DNA of 64,000 nt from contig CP144169.1 of assembly GCA_039636785.1 (NCBI GenBank), positions 868,001 to 932,000 on the forward strand, read 5' to 3'. The translations under genes were made by a program, and so were the position numbers. Shown here piece by piece: positions 52,868-59,600 of this stretch. Below the pieces are notes generated by a model. It was given only the letters and a program-made list of their open reading frames with translations. It did no database searches and was not told the DNA's origin. Origin of the DNA: Micrococcaceae bacterium Sec5.7. GTDB taxonomy: Bacteria; Actinomycetota; Actinomycetes; Actinomycetales; Micrococcaceae. Numbering within the stretch: position 1 is the first letter of the stretch; every line of letters starts with the position of its first letter.

Positions 52868-54406
52868 ATGCCCGGCTCACTGAATCCCACCGCACTGGCC
52901 CGTCTCCTGGGCCAGTGGAACCACGGCGGCGCGGCCGCCTACCGCGAGCTGGCCGACGTCGTGCGTCTCCTCATTCTGGACGGACGTGTGGCGCTGGACA
53001 CCGCACTGCCGAGTGAACGGACGCTGTCCGAAGCACTGGGTGTCAGCCGCACCACCATCACTGCCGCCTATGCGAACCTGCGCGAGCAGGGTTTCCTCAG
53101 CAGCGGCCAGGGCTCCCGCGGACGCACCTGCCTGCCAAACCGAACCGGCAGAACCGGAGGGGCCGGAACCACCAGCGCACCTGGCCTCCCGGCCCCGGAC
53201 GGTGTCATCGATCTGGCGTACGCATCACTCCCGGCGAGCGGTGAAGTGGTGCACCGGGCTTTCGCTGCCGCGCTGACCGAGCTGCCGGCCATGCTGCCGG
53301 GCTTCGGGTACGACGTCCTGGGCGTGCCGGCCCTCCGCGAAGCCATCGCCGCCCGGTACACGGCCGCCGGCGCACCGACTACGGCGGGCCAGATCCTCGT
53401 GACATCGGGCGCGCAGCATGCGCTGAACATTGTGCTCCGCACGTTGGCCGGTCATGCGTCTCCCGGGCACGCGCTGGCCGGGCACGCGCTGGCCGGGCAC
53501 GCCGCCGGGCGCCAGGACAAGGTGCTGGTGGACCATCCCACGTACCCGAACGCGTTGGACGCCATCCGCGCGGCGGGCTTCCGGCCCGTTCCGGTGGCGC
53601 TACCGCCTGCACAGGAAAGGGGTGCCCCGGAATCTGGCTGGGACATGGACGCCATGGAGGCCGCGCTCTTGCAGCAACGACCCAAAATGGCCTACGTGGT
53701 GCCTGATTTCCATAACCCCACCGGACGGCTGATGCCGGACGCCCAGCGGCGCCGGCTGGTCCGGGCGGCCGCGGCGTCGGGCACGGTACTGGTAGTGGAC
53801 GAAACGCTGCGGGAACTTAATCTCGACGGCGGCGTTGCGGCTCCGCTGGCAGCGTTCAGCCCGGCGGTGGTGTCCATCGGATCGCTCAGCAAGTCGCACT
53901 GGGCCGGTCTCCGCACCGGCTGGATCCGCGCCGGCGAAGATCTTGTCCAGCGTTTCGCCGCCATCCGCACCACCATGGATCTGGGCGGGCCGGTGGTGGA
54001 GCAGCTCGCGGCCGCGCATCTGGTCCGCGACGTCACGGAGCCGCTGCCGGCCCGGCTCGCCGCGCTCCGCGGGAACAGGTCCGCGTTGCTGGAACTGCTC
54101 GGCGCCTACCTGCCACGCTGGCAGACCGAGATGCCCGACGGCGGCCTGACGGTCTGGTGCCGACTGCCCGCACCCTGCAGCACGGCGTTGACTGTGATTG
54201 CCCCCGAGTTCGGCATCCGGCTGGCAGCAGGACCACGGTTTGGAGTGGGTGGCGCATTTGAACACTACGTCCGCGTCCCGTACACGCTGCCGCCGGACCA
54301 GCTGGAGACCGCGGTATTGGCGCTGCGCTCTGCCCAGGACCGTCTGGACGCGGCCCCGCAGCTGCGGCGGACCCTGAAAGACCTGCCTTCCGCAGCCATC
54401 GCCTGA
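52868..54406 (+). CDS. MocR-family regulator (GntR HTH fused to aminotransferase fold)
   Basis: A 512-residue PLP-dependent regulator. The GntR winged helix lies at about 25-85 (LPSERTLSEALGVSRTTITA). After a linker, the type-I aminotransferase fold holds the PLP Lys in SIGSLSKSHWAGLRTGW near 345 and YVVPDFHNPTG near 280. A small tandem repeat (15-bp units from 53465) encodes GHALA copies. The ATG directly follows an operator half-site with no ribosome binding site, so the mRNA may be leaderless. It probably controls the divergent YczE gene. Confidence 0.93.
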   Translation: MPGSLNPTALARLLGQWNHGGAAAYRELADVVRLLILDGRVALDTALPSERTLSEALGVSRTTITAAYANLREQGFLSSGQGSRGRTCLPNRTGRTGGAGTTSAPGLPAPDGVIDLAYASLPASGEVVHRAFAAALTELPAMLPGFGYDVLGVPALREAIAARYTAAGAPTTAGQILVTSGAQHALNIVLRTLAGHASPGHALAGHALAGHAAGRQDKVLVDHPTYPNALDAIRAAGFRPVPVALPPAQERGAPESGWDMDAMEAALLQQRPKMAYVVPDFHNPTGRLMPDAQRRRLVRAAAASGTVLVVDETLRELNLDGGVAAPLAAFSPAVVSIGSLSKSHWAGLRTGWIRAGEDLVQRFAAIRTTMDLGGPVVEQLAAAHLVRDVTEPLPARLAALRGNRSALLELLGAYLPRWQTEMPDGGLTVWCRLPAPCSTALTVIAPEFGIRLAAGPRFGVGGAFEHYVRVPYTLPPDQLETAVLALRSAQDRLDAAPQLRRTLKDLPSAAIA

Positions 54407-54420
54407 TGTACGGTTGCCCG

Positions 54421-54486
54421 CCCAAGTAGCTCGCAGTTGTTGTCGTTTTGAGCGTCCAGAACGACAACAATTGCGAGTCAGTTGGG
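54421..54486. repeat. palindromic intergenic repeat, copy 2
   Basis: Arms 54421-54447 and 54460-54486 (CTCGCAGTTGTTGTCGTT paired with AACGACAACAATTGCGAG and outer CCCAA/TTGGG). It shares the CCCAACTGACTCGCA-type outer arm and GTTGTCG inner part with the copy at 19453-19518. It lies between convergent gene ends. Confidence 0.8.
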
Positions 54487-54492
54487 CCGCCC

Positions 54493-54996
54493 CTAGCCCT
54501 GGGCTGGCGGGGGGCCGGCTGCGCGTCCCATGCGTTGCTTCGCCGTGTTGCTTCCGGGACCGACGGGTATGTGCGCCGTGGCCTTGGCCAGGCCAAAGAG
54601 CGGCATGCCGTTGTAAACAACCTCGATCCCGCTGGCGGGCACCTGGTACGTCTCATGCCAAACGCCCACGTCCCCGCTTCCTGAAAGCTCCTTCATGAAT
54701 CGCCGCCAGGGCTCCAGATGGGGAGACTCCCTGTCCGCTGCGAATCTTCGAAGATGTTCCGGACTCTCCCAGTAGCTAAGCAGGATCGTGGTGCGCCCGA
54801 ACCACTGCTCGCACCCCAGCATCCCTGACTCCGGAGTATTCGCAAGGTGCCGGAGCATCCTGGGCATTGCTGCGGCCACCCTGGCGACAGTCCCGAACTT
54901 CCACCATCGGTTGGCGCGCATGCCGATCAAGAATACGGTCAGCGATTCGCGCCCCGGGTCCGCAGTAAAGCGTCCCGGGAAAACCTCCTGTGCCAT
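54493..54996 (-). CDS. DUF4188-domain protein
   Basis: A 167-residue member of DUF4188, related to antibiotic-biosynthesis monooxygenase-like ferredoxin folds. Motifs: FLIGMRANRWWKFGTVARVA, CEQWFGRTTILLSYWESPEHL and WHETYQVPASGIEVVYN. No cofactor site is evident. It is divergent to a TetR gene with a palindrome covering both starts, so it is probably the regulated target. Confidence 0.9.
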   Translation of the reverse strand: MAQEVFPGRFTADPGRESLTVFLIGMRANRWWKFGTVARVAAAMPRMLRHLANTPESGMLGCEQWFGRTTILLSYWESPEHLRRFAADRESPHLEPWRRFMKELSGSGDVGVWHETYQVPASGIEVVYNGMPLFGLAKATAHIPVGPGSNTAKQRMGRAAGPPPAQG

Positions 54997-55019
54997 GACG
55001 GCTCCTTTGCATCGTGAAA

Positions 55020-55059
55020 TGTTTCATAACTACGTTATGAAACAAGGTTATGAAACAAT
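55020..55059. promoter_or_regulatory. TetR operator with extra half-site
   Basis: Perfect 11-bp arms (55020-55030 and 55034-55044; core GTTTCATAAC/GTTATGAAAC) with a 3-bp spacer, plus a third copy of the half-site GTTATGAAACAA at 55048-55059. It fills the gap between DUF4188 and tetR and reaches into the tetR start. Confidence 0.75.
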
Positions 55060-55642
55060 GAACGGCATGGCAAGACCTATCGTGCATGACGACTCCCTGA
55101 GGCAAAGACTTCTGGCGGTAACCGCAGATCTCGTTGACCGAGAAGGACCCTCCCGGGTCACGCTGCGGGACGTCGCAGCAGCTGCGCAAACTTCAACCAC
55201 GGCCGTCTACTCGCTCCTGGGAGGAAAATCACAGCTACTCACGGCGGTGGTGGACAACGGGTTCCGCTCGTTCCACTACTCCCAGCTGGCCGCAGCGGGC
55301 GGCGGACTGCATGCTCTGGGCCTGGCGTACAGAGCCTGGGCGTTGGAGCACCGGGCCCTGTACCGGCTGATGTTCGGCGGCGCCCTGGCAGCCTATGTGG
55401 ATTACCGGCCAAGCCCGGACGTGGCCGCAGAAGCCATGGTCCCGCTGATCGAGGCCGTGGCTTCGGCCCAGGCCGACGGCACGCTCCGGAATGCCAGCGT
55501 GGATACCGTGGCCTCAGCCATCTGGGGCCAGGTCCACGGGCTCGTGAGCCTGGAACTCGCACAGCTTGGCTCGCCTGAAACCAAGTGGGAGGCCATTTAC
55601 TCCTCGGCCTTGGACGCCGTAACCCGCGGCTGGGCTGCCTGA
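55058..55642 (+). CDS. TetR/AcrR-family regulator
   Basis: A 194-residue repressor. The helix-turn-helix near 30-55 is VTLRDVAAAAQTSTTAVYSL, and the C-terminal helical domain (ALEHRALYRLMFGG, SAIWGQVHGLVSLE) is of the TetR_C_13-like type. ATG 55058 is chosen, but ATG codons at 55037 and 55067 are possible; those upstream lie inside the operator. It probably represses itself and the DUF4188 gene. Confidence 0.9.
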   Translation: MNGMARPIVHDDSLRQRLLAVTADLVDREGPSRVTLRDVAAAAQTSTTAVYSLLGGKSQLLTAVVDNGFRSFHYSQLAAAGGGLHALGLAYRAWALEHRALYRLMFGGALAAYVDYRPSPDVAAEAMVPLIEAVASAQADGTLRNASVDTVASAIWGQVHGLVSLELAQLGSPETKWEAIYSSALDAVTRGWAA

Positions 55643-55720
55643 CATGTCCGCCGCGACGATCGTGTCGACGCACTGTTTCCCGTAACGGCTCAACACCGGC
55701 GACGCGCGAACCTTCCGGCG

Positions 55721-55789
55721 CCACGCAAACGGGCGGGCGATACCCGAATCCGAGTGTCGCCCGCCCATTTGCGTGGCCTGAGGTAATTT
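55721..55789. repeat. palindromic repeat, full copy of a 53-bp duplicated unit
   Basis: A hairpin with CCACGCAAA and GGGCGGGCGA (55721-55740) pairing with TCGCCCGCCC and TTTGCGTGG (55757-55776). Its last 53 bases, 55737-55789, occur again without change at 56051-56103. Confidence 0.85.
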
Positions 55790-55817
55790 GCGTGTCTTTG
55801 GGGGTACTAGGCGAGTT

Positions 55818-56337
55818 CTAGGCGTAGACCTTTTCGAAGAAGCCGCCCCACGCCTTGGAAGCTGCGCCGGAGTCGCCGCTGCCGCTGAAGTCGTGGACGG
55901 TCATGCCGACCGGCGCCTCGAAGGAGTTGCGGCCGAAGAACCGGTACATGGCATCCCCGGTCCTCAGTCCCAGGAAGTGCTCATTCGAGAAGTCCACTTC
56001 GCCGGAAAGCCGCCCAACGCCGTCGAGCTCCAGTTCCACAGTGTCACCCTGCGATACCCGAATCCGAGTGTCGCCCGCCCATTTGCGTGGCCTGAGGTAA
56101 TTTTCGGCCGCCGTCAAGCGGTTCGAGCACATGCTCCAGCTGGTTGAACCAGGCGTCCGGGCCCTCCATCCGGGAGACCCGGTGATTCGGGTAGTCATCC
56201 ACCGTGGTGACCGCGGGCCACTCGTCGGTGGGGAACATCCAGGCCGGCGTGTGGTTGGTGACGGCCTCCCAGACGCGCTCCGGGGTGCCGGGCAGTTCTG
56301 CGTCGAAAACGATCTCGAATTTGCGGTTATCAGTCAT
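55818..56337 (-). pseudogene. SRPBCC-family pseudogene split by a repeat
   Basis: Minus strand 56337-56106 encodes MTDNRKFEIVFDAELPGTPE, then VTNHTPAWMFPTDEW and LEHVLEPLDGGRK, the front of an AHSA1/START-like protein. It then runs into the 53-bp repeat, and 56045-55818 resumes in another frame with GDTVELELDGVGRLSGEV, LRTGDAMYRFFGRNSFEAPV and WGGFFEKVYA. The middle of the domain is missing and replaced by the repeat. It was the second gene of an operon with the ArsR-type gene upstream. Confidence 0.75.
56051..56103. repeat. second copy of the 53-bp repeat
   Basis: Identical to 55737-55789. It holds only the 3' part of the hairpin element and lies at the point where the SRPBCC gene has lost its middle, so it marks an insertion or recombination junction. 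Confidence 0.85.
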
Positions 56338-56963
56338 TGTCCTGCTCCTTTTTGCTTTCAGTTACGGCATTCTTGATTGGATTGAGGGTCGGATGAAGGG
56401 CGACTACGAGCCGGTGCTTACGCGCGCCGCCCGCCGCGGTGGAGGCTCCGTCGTCGTGATACTTGTCCACGAGCCGACGGCAACGCCGAGCTCCTCGGCA
56501 AAAACTGCGCGGTCAGCAGCCAAGCGGAACGTGATCTCGCCGTCGATCGCGAAGGTGGCGAGTTTCCGTTTGGCGGCCGCAGCTCCGGCGATCAGCTTGC
56601 CCATTTCCTGGACTGTACGGCCGGCGAGCGCCAGCAGCCAGAAGGCGGAAAAGCGGTCCGAGAACCGGAGCGGATCCGGAGCCACAGATGCCAACGCCAC
56701 CGGAGAAATCAGGTAGGAAGCTGCCGTTGCCTGCAGCACCCGCTCGGTAACGCTGCCCTTGCGGCGTTCCTCCACCAGCGCACCAGGCCATGGCGCTCGA
56801 GGGCCTTCAGGTGATAGTTGACCTTCTGCCTCGGCAAGCCCACGCTGGCGGCAAGCTGGGTTGCCGAACCGGGCTGGGCCAGCTCCTGGAGGATGCGTGT
56901 GCGGATCGGGTCCAGCGACGCTTCCGCCGCAGCCGGGTCCTCAATCACTTCGATGTCCAGCAT
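56330..56963 (-). pseudogene. ArsR-type regulator, frameshifted
   Basis: From ATG 56963 the frame encodes LDIEVIEDPAAAEASLDPIR and GSATQLAASVGLPRQKVNYH, then LKALERHGLVRW, where one base is missing near 56776. The next frame continues EERRKGSVTERVLQATAASY and SDRFSAFWLLALAGRTVQEM, up to about 56475, where a second shift occurs; the third frame ends KYHDDGASTA, VVALHPTLNPIKNA and KKEQD at 56330. Restored, it is an ArsR/HTH_20 regulator whose stop overlaps the SRPBCC start, a common ArsR-AHSA1 pair. Confidence 0.8.
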
Positions 56964-57064
56964 GCTTCCACTATGTCGTCGGCTGGTGGATCCGCCGGCG
57001 AACCCGGAAGCCTGCGGGTTCGCCGAGTTTCCGGCGAGCCCGGGGCGCAGAAGGAGAAAGTAGA

Positions 57065-57076
57065 ATGGACCGGTGA
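57065..57076 (+). other. three-codon minicistron before the pseudouridine synthase
   Basis: ATG GAC CGG TGA at 57065-57076, with AAGGAG at 57051-57056 (eight-base spacing) and a stop that overlaps the next ATG as TGATG. This could couple translation by termination-reinitiation. Alternatively the in-frame GTG at 57073 or ATG at 57076 uses the ribosome binding site at a long spacing. Confidence 0.45.
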
Positions 57077-58050
57077 TGCAATCCCCCCTCCCTGTGCGCG
57101 ACGGCGTGAACGCGACCCGCCTCCGCCTCCCGGACGACGGGCCGTGGGCCACTGCGATGGACTACATGATGCACCGCTGGGGCCACATCGATCCGCAGGG
57201 CATCGAGGACAGGTTCGACGCCGGCGAGATCGTGGGCGAGGGCGGCCGCCCTCTGGACCGGGGCACCCTCCTCGAGGACCACACCTTCATTTGGTACTAC
57301 CGCACGCTCCCGCCGGAGGCCCGCCTGCCCGTGGAACTGAAAATCCTGCATCAGGACGATCACATCCTGGTGGTGGACAAGCCGCATTTCCTCCCCACCA
57401 CGCCCGGCGGCACCTACATCCAGGAGTCCGCGCTGGTCCGGCTCCGGAACCAGCTCACTCTCCCCGACCTCATCCCCATGCACCGCCTGGACCGCATGAC
57501 CGCCGGCATCCTGCTGCTCTCCACCAACCCGGAAACCCGCGGCAACTACCAGGTGCTGTTCGAGAAACGCCAGGTCCAGAAAGAATACGAGTGCGTTTCC
57601 GCAGCCGAACCTGCCGCCGGGTACCCCGCCGTCGGGTTTCCCGTGGTGGTCCGCAACCGGATGACCAAGTCCCGCAGCTACCTGCTCGCCGAAGTGATCG
57701 ACGGCGAACCCAATGCCGAGACCCGCATTGAACAGGTGAAAACGTACGACGGCGGCGCTTCCGCCGGTTCTGCACGTCGCCGGGCGTTGTACCGCCTTGA
57801 GCCGCACTCGGGGAAGACGCACCAGTTGCGGGTGCACATGGCGTCGCTGGGGCTGGGGATCGTGAACGACTCGTTCTATCCGGAGCTGCTGGACAAGGCA
57901 CCGGACGACTACACCAAGCCGCTCCAGCTCCTGGCCCGCGGCATCCGGTTCGTGGATCCCATCAGGAATGAGCCGGTGGAATACCGCAGCGGGCTTGAGC
58001 TCAGCGAAGCGCCAGCACCTCACGGAAGATCCCGGCAGTCTCCTCGCTGA
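57076..58050 (+). CDS. RluA-family pseudouridine synthase
   Basis: A 324-residue enzyme that isomerises uridine in rRNA or tRNA. The catalytic Asp is in IPMHRLDRMTAGILLL near 140, with the RluA-type substrate loop LEPHSGKTHQLRVHMASLGL near 240. The N-terminal 90 residues follow the pattern of the RluA/RsuA-type synthases without a full S4 domain. The strong AAGGAG at 57051 serves a three-codon open frame at 57065-57076 whose TGA overlaps this ATG. The 3' end overlaps the convergent macro-domain gene by 50 bases. Confidence 0.9.
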   Translation: MQSPLPVRDGVNATRLRLPDDGPWATAMDYMMHRWGHIDPQGIEDRFDAGEIVGEGGRPLDRGTLLEDHTFIWYYRTLPPEARLPVELKILHQDDHILVVDKPHFLPTTPGGTYIQESALVRLRNQLTLPDLIPMHRLDRMTAGILLLSTNPETRGNYQVLFEKRQVQKEYECVSAAEPAAGYPAVGFPVVVRNRMTKSRSYLLAEVIDGEPNAETRIEQVKTYDGGASAGSARRRALYRLEPHSGKTHQLRVHMASLGLGIVNDSFYPELLDKAPDDYTKPLQLLARGIRFVDPIRNEPVEYRSGLELSEAPAPHGRSRQSPR

Positions 58051-58528
58051 ACAGCACGAACTCCACCAGCGTCAATCCGGCCCGCGGTGAGCCGGATGCG
58101 TACTCTCGGACGGAGTCGAACGCCACCTCCGCAACCTCGCGGGCATCCCAGCCATATACTCCGGCGCTGATCGCAGGAAAAGATACCGAGCGGGCGCCCA
58201 GGCCTTCCGCGACAAGAAGGCTCTCGGTGAAGCAGGAAGCCAGCAGTGCGGGATCAGACTCCCCGGCGTGACGGTTCGGGCCGACGGTGTGGATGACCCA
58301 GCTCGCCGGGAGCCGGAAACCTGGTGTGGCCACGGCGGATCCCACCGACAGACCGTCCGGATACTCGGTGGCCCTGAGCCTGCGACAGGCCGCCAGCAGC
58401 CGCGCACCGGCGGCCCGGTGGATGGCCCCGTCCACACCACCGCCGCCCAGCAAAGAAGAATTGGCCGCGTTGACGATTGCGTCAACGTGCCGGGTGGTGA
58501 TGTCATCCTGAACGATCGAGATCCGCAT
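58001..58528 (-). CDS. macro-domain (ADP-ribose-binding) protein
   Basis: A 175-residue macro domain that likely removes acetyl or ADP-ribosyl groups. The ligand loops are typical: DAIVNAANSSLLGGGGVDGA, IHRAAG and AISAGVYGWD. The ATG at 58528 begins MRISIVQDDITT; a longer frame is open but has no better start. The gene is convergent with the pseudouridine synthase, sharing the last 50 bases. Confidence 0.93.
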   Translation of the reverse strand: MRISIVQDDITTRHVDAIVNAANSSLLGGGGVDGAIHRAAGARLLAACRRLRATEYPDGLSVGSAVATPGFRLPASWVIHTVGPNRHAGESDPALLASCFTESLLVAEGLGARSVSFPAISAGVYGWDAREVAEVAFDSVREYASGSPRAGLTLVEFVLFSEETAGIFREVLALR

Positions 58529-58610
58529 GGGGCCAGTCTTCCACTGCTGCACCCAGCCCGCGAGTACCCGGGGCCCGGATATCGGCACGCAAATGCGGTA
58601 CTTTGTGCCA

Positions 58611-59228
58611 ATGGACTTGGGCAACGCTGATGGCTGGGGTGCTGCGATCTATTTCTGGATCATGCCGCTTGTCCTTGGCGACGCCATTTTCCCGCCCATC
58701 CCGTCAGAAATGGTGGTGATCACCGGCGGGGCGCTCTCAGCCGAAGGCCGCGCCAACCTGTTCTTGGTGGGCGTTCTGGCAGCGCTGGCTTCGTGGATCG
58801 GCGACGTGGTGGTGTTCCAGCTTTTCAAACGCCGGCTCGGCCATGTGCTGGACCGCTGGCGCTGGGGGCGGAAGGTTCACCACGGCATCCACCAGGCCAT
58901 CGCAAAGGCCGGTCGCTCGTCCACGTACGGGACCATCATCGGGGCGAGATTCCTCCCGGGCGGCAGGCTGGCCACTTCGGCGGCCGCAGGGATCGCAGAT
59001 GTCTCCACCCGCGGCTTCAGTTTCTGCGCTGCCCTGGGCGCGGTGCTGTGGGCCGTGTGGCTGGTGGGTCTGGGCTACTTCACCGGATCGGCCACCAGGC
59101 TGCCGTTCTGGGCCAGCTCGCTGATAGGCGTTGGCCTCGGGCTGGTGATCGGCGCCGTCGTGGGAATCATTGTCACGCGGAAGCGGGGCAGCCGCTCCCC
59201 CGTGGATGAGCCCGCTCCCGGTGATTGA
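58611..59228 (+). CDS. DedA/SNARE-associated family membrane protein
   Basis: A 205-residue membrane protein with four or five TM helices. DedA-type motifs: FPPIPSEMVVITGGALSAEG (re-entrant helix with E and P), ALASWIGDVVVFQL, and GARFLPGGRLATSAAAG with the conserved Arg and Gly-Gly pair. DedA proteins are linked to lipid carrier flipping and membrane homeostasis. The ATG at 58611 is preferred; 58593 is also in frame. Confidence 0.9.
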   Translation: MDLGNADGWGAAIYFWIMPLVLGDAIFPPIPSEMVVITGGALSAEGRANLFLVGVLAALASWIGDVVVFQLFKRRLGHVLDRWRWGRKVHHGIHQAIAKAGRSSTYGTIIGARFLPGGRLATSAAAGIADVSTRGFSFCAALGAVLWAVWLVGLGYFTGSATRLPFWASSLIGVGLGLVIGAVVGIIVTRKRGSRSPVDEPAPGD

Positions 59229-59271
59229 GCTTGTGAAATCCACGGGGGCCGCAGGCCCGGCCACCGTGACG

Positions 59272-59577
59272 TCAGACGGGCGCCCAGCGGCCGCGGTTCC
59301 GGCGGAGAACGGACAGCGAGCCGGTCAGCGCAACGCGTTCGACGGCGTCGCGCATCATCGCTGCTGATTCGAGCGCCTGGTGATTCTCACCGTTGTACTC
59401 GGTGGGTTCCACCAGGAAGCGGAGGTTCAGCTGCGGAACACCGCCGGAGAGGTCCAGCTGGTTCGCCTCCACATGGTGGCGCGTGCCCAGGGCCTCGACG
59501 GCAGCGGCCATCACGGTCTCCGGAGGGTTGCCCGGCTTGAGCCCGGTGATCTTGAGTCTGGTCTGGAACGACGGCAT
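59272..59577 (-). CDS. conserved hypothetical protein, 101 aa
   Basis: A small soluble protein, PSFQTRLKITGLKPGNPPET at its N-terminus, then a helix and two strands (VEANQLDLSGGVPQLNLRFL). No motif suggests a reaction. It lies just downstream of ppc on the same strand, with a 23-base gap to the ppc stop, so the two may share a transcript. I do not recognise the family. Confidence 0.8.
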   Translation of the reverse strand: MPSFQTRLKITGLKPGNPPETVMAAAVEALGTRHHVEANQLDLSGGVPQLNLRFLVEPTEYNGENHQALESAAMMRDAVERVALTGSLSVLRRNRGRWAPV

Positions 59578-59600
59578 GGATCTACCCTAACCGTGCAGGG

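Noticed and set aside
53465..53503. GC-rich 15-bp repeats in the MocR gene as a mobile element
   Set aside because: They are a small in-frame expansion encoding GHALA units; nothing suggests mobility.
54788..55057. upstream in-frame extension of the TetR gene
   Set aside because: It would run through the divergent DUF4188 gene and the operator; the HTH domain begins shortly after 55058.
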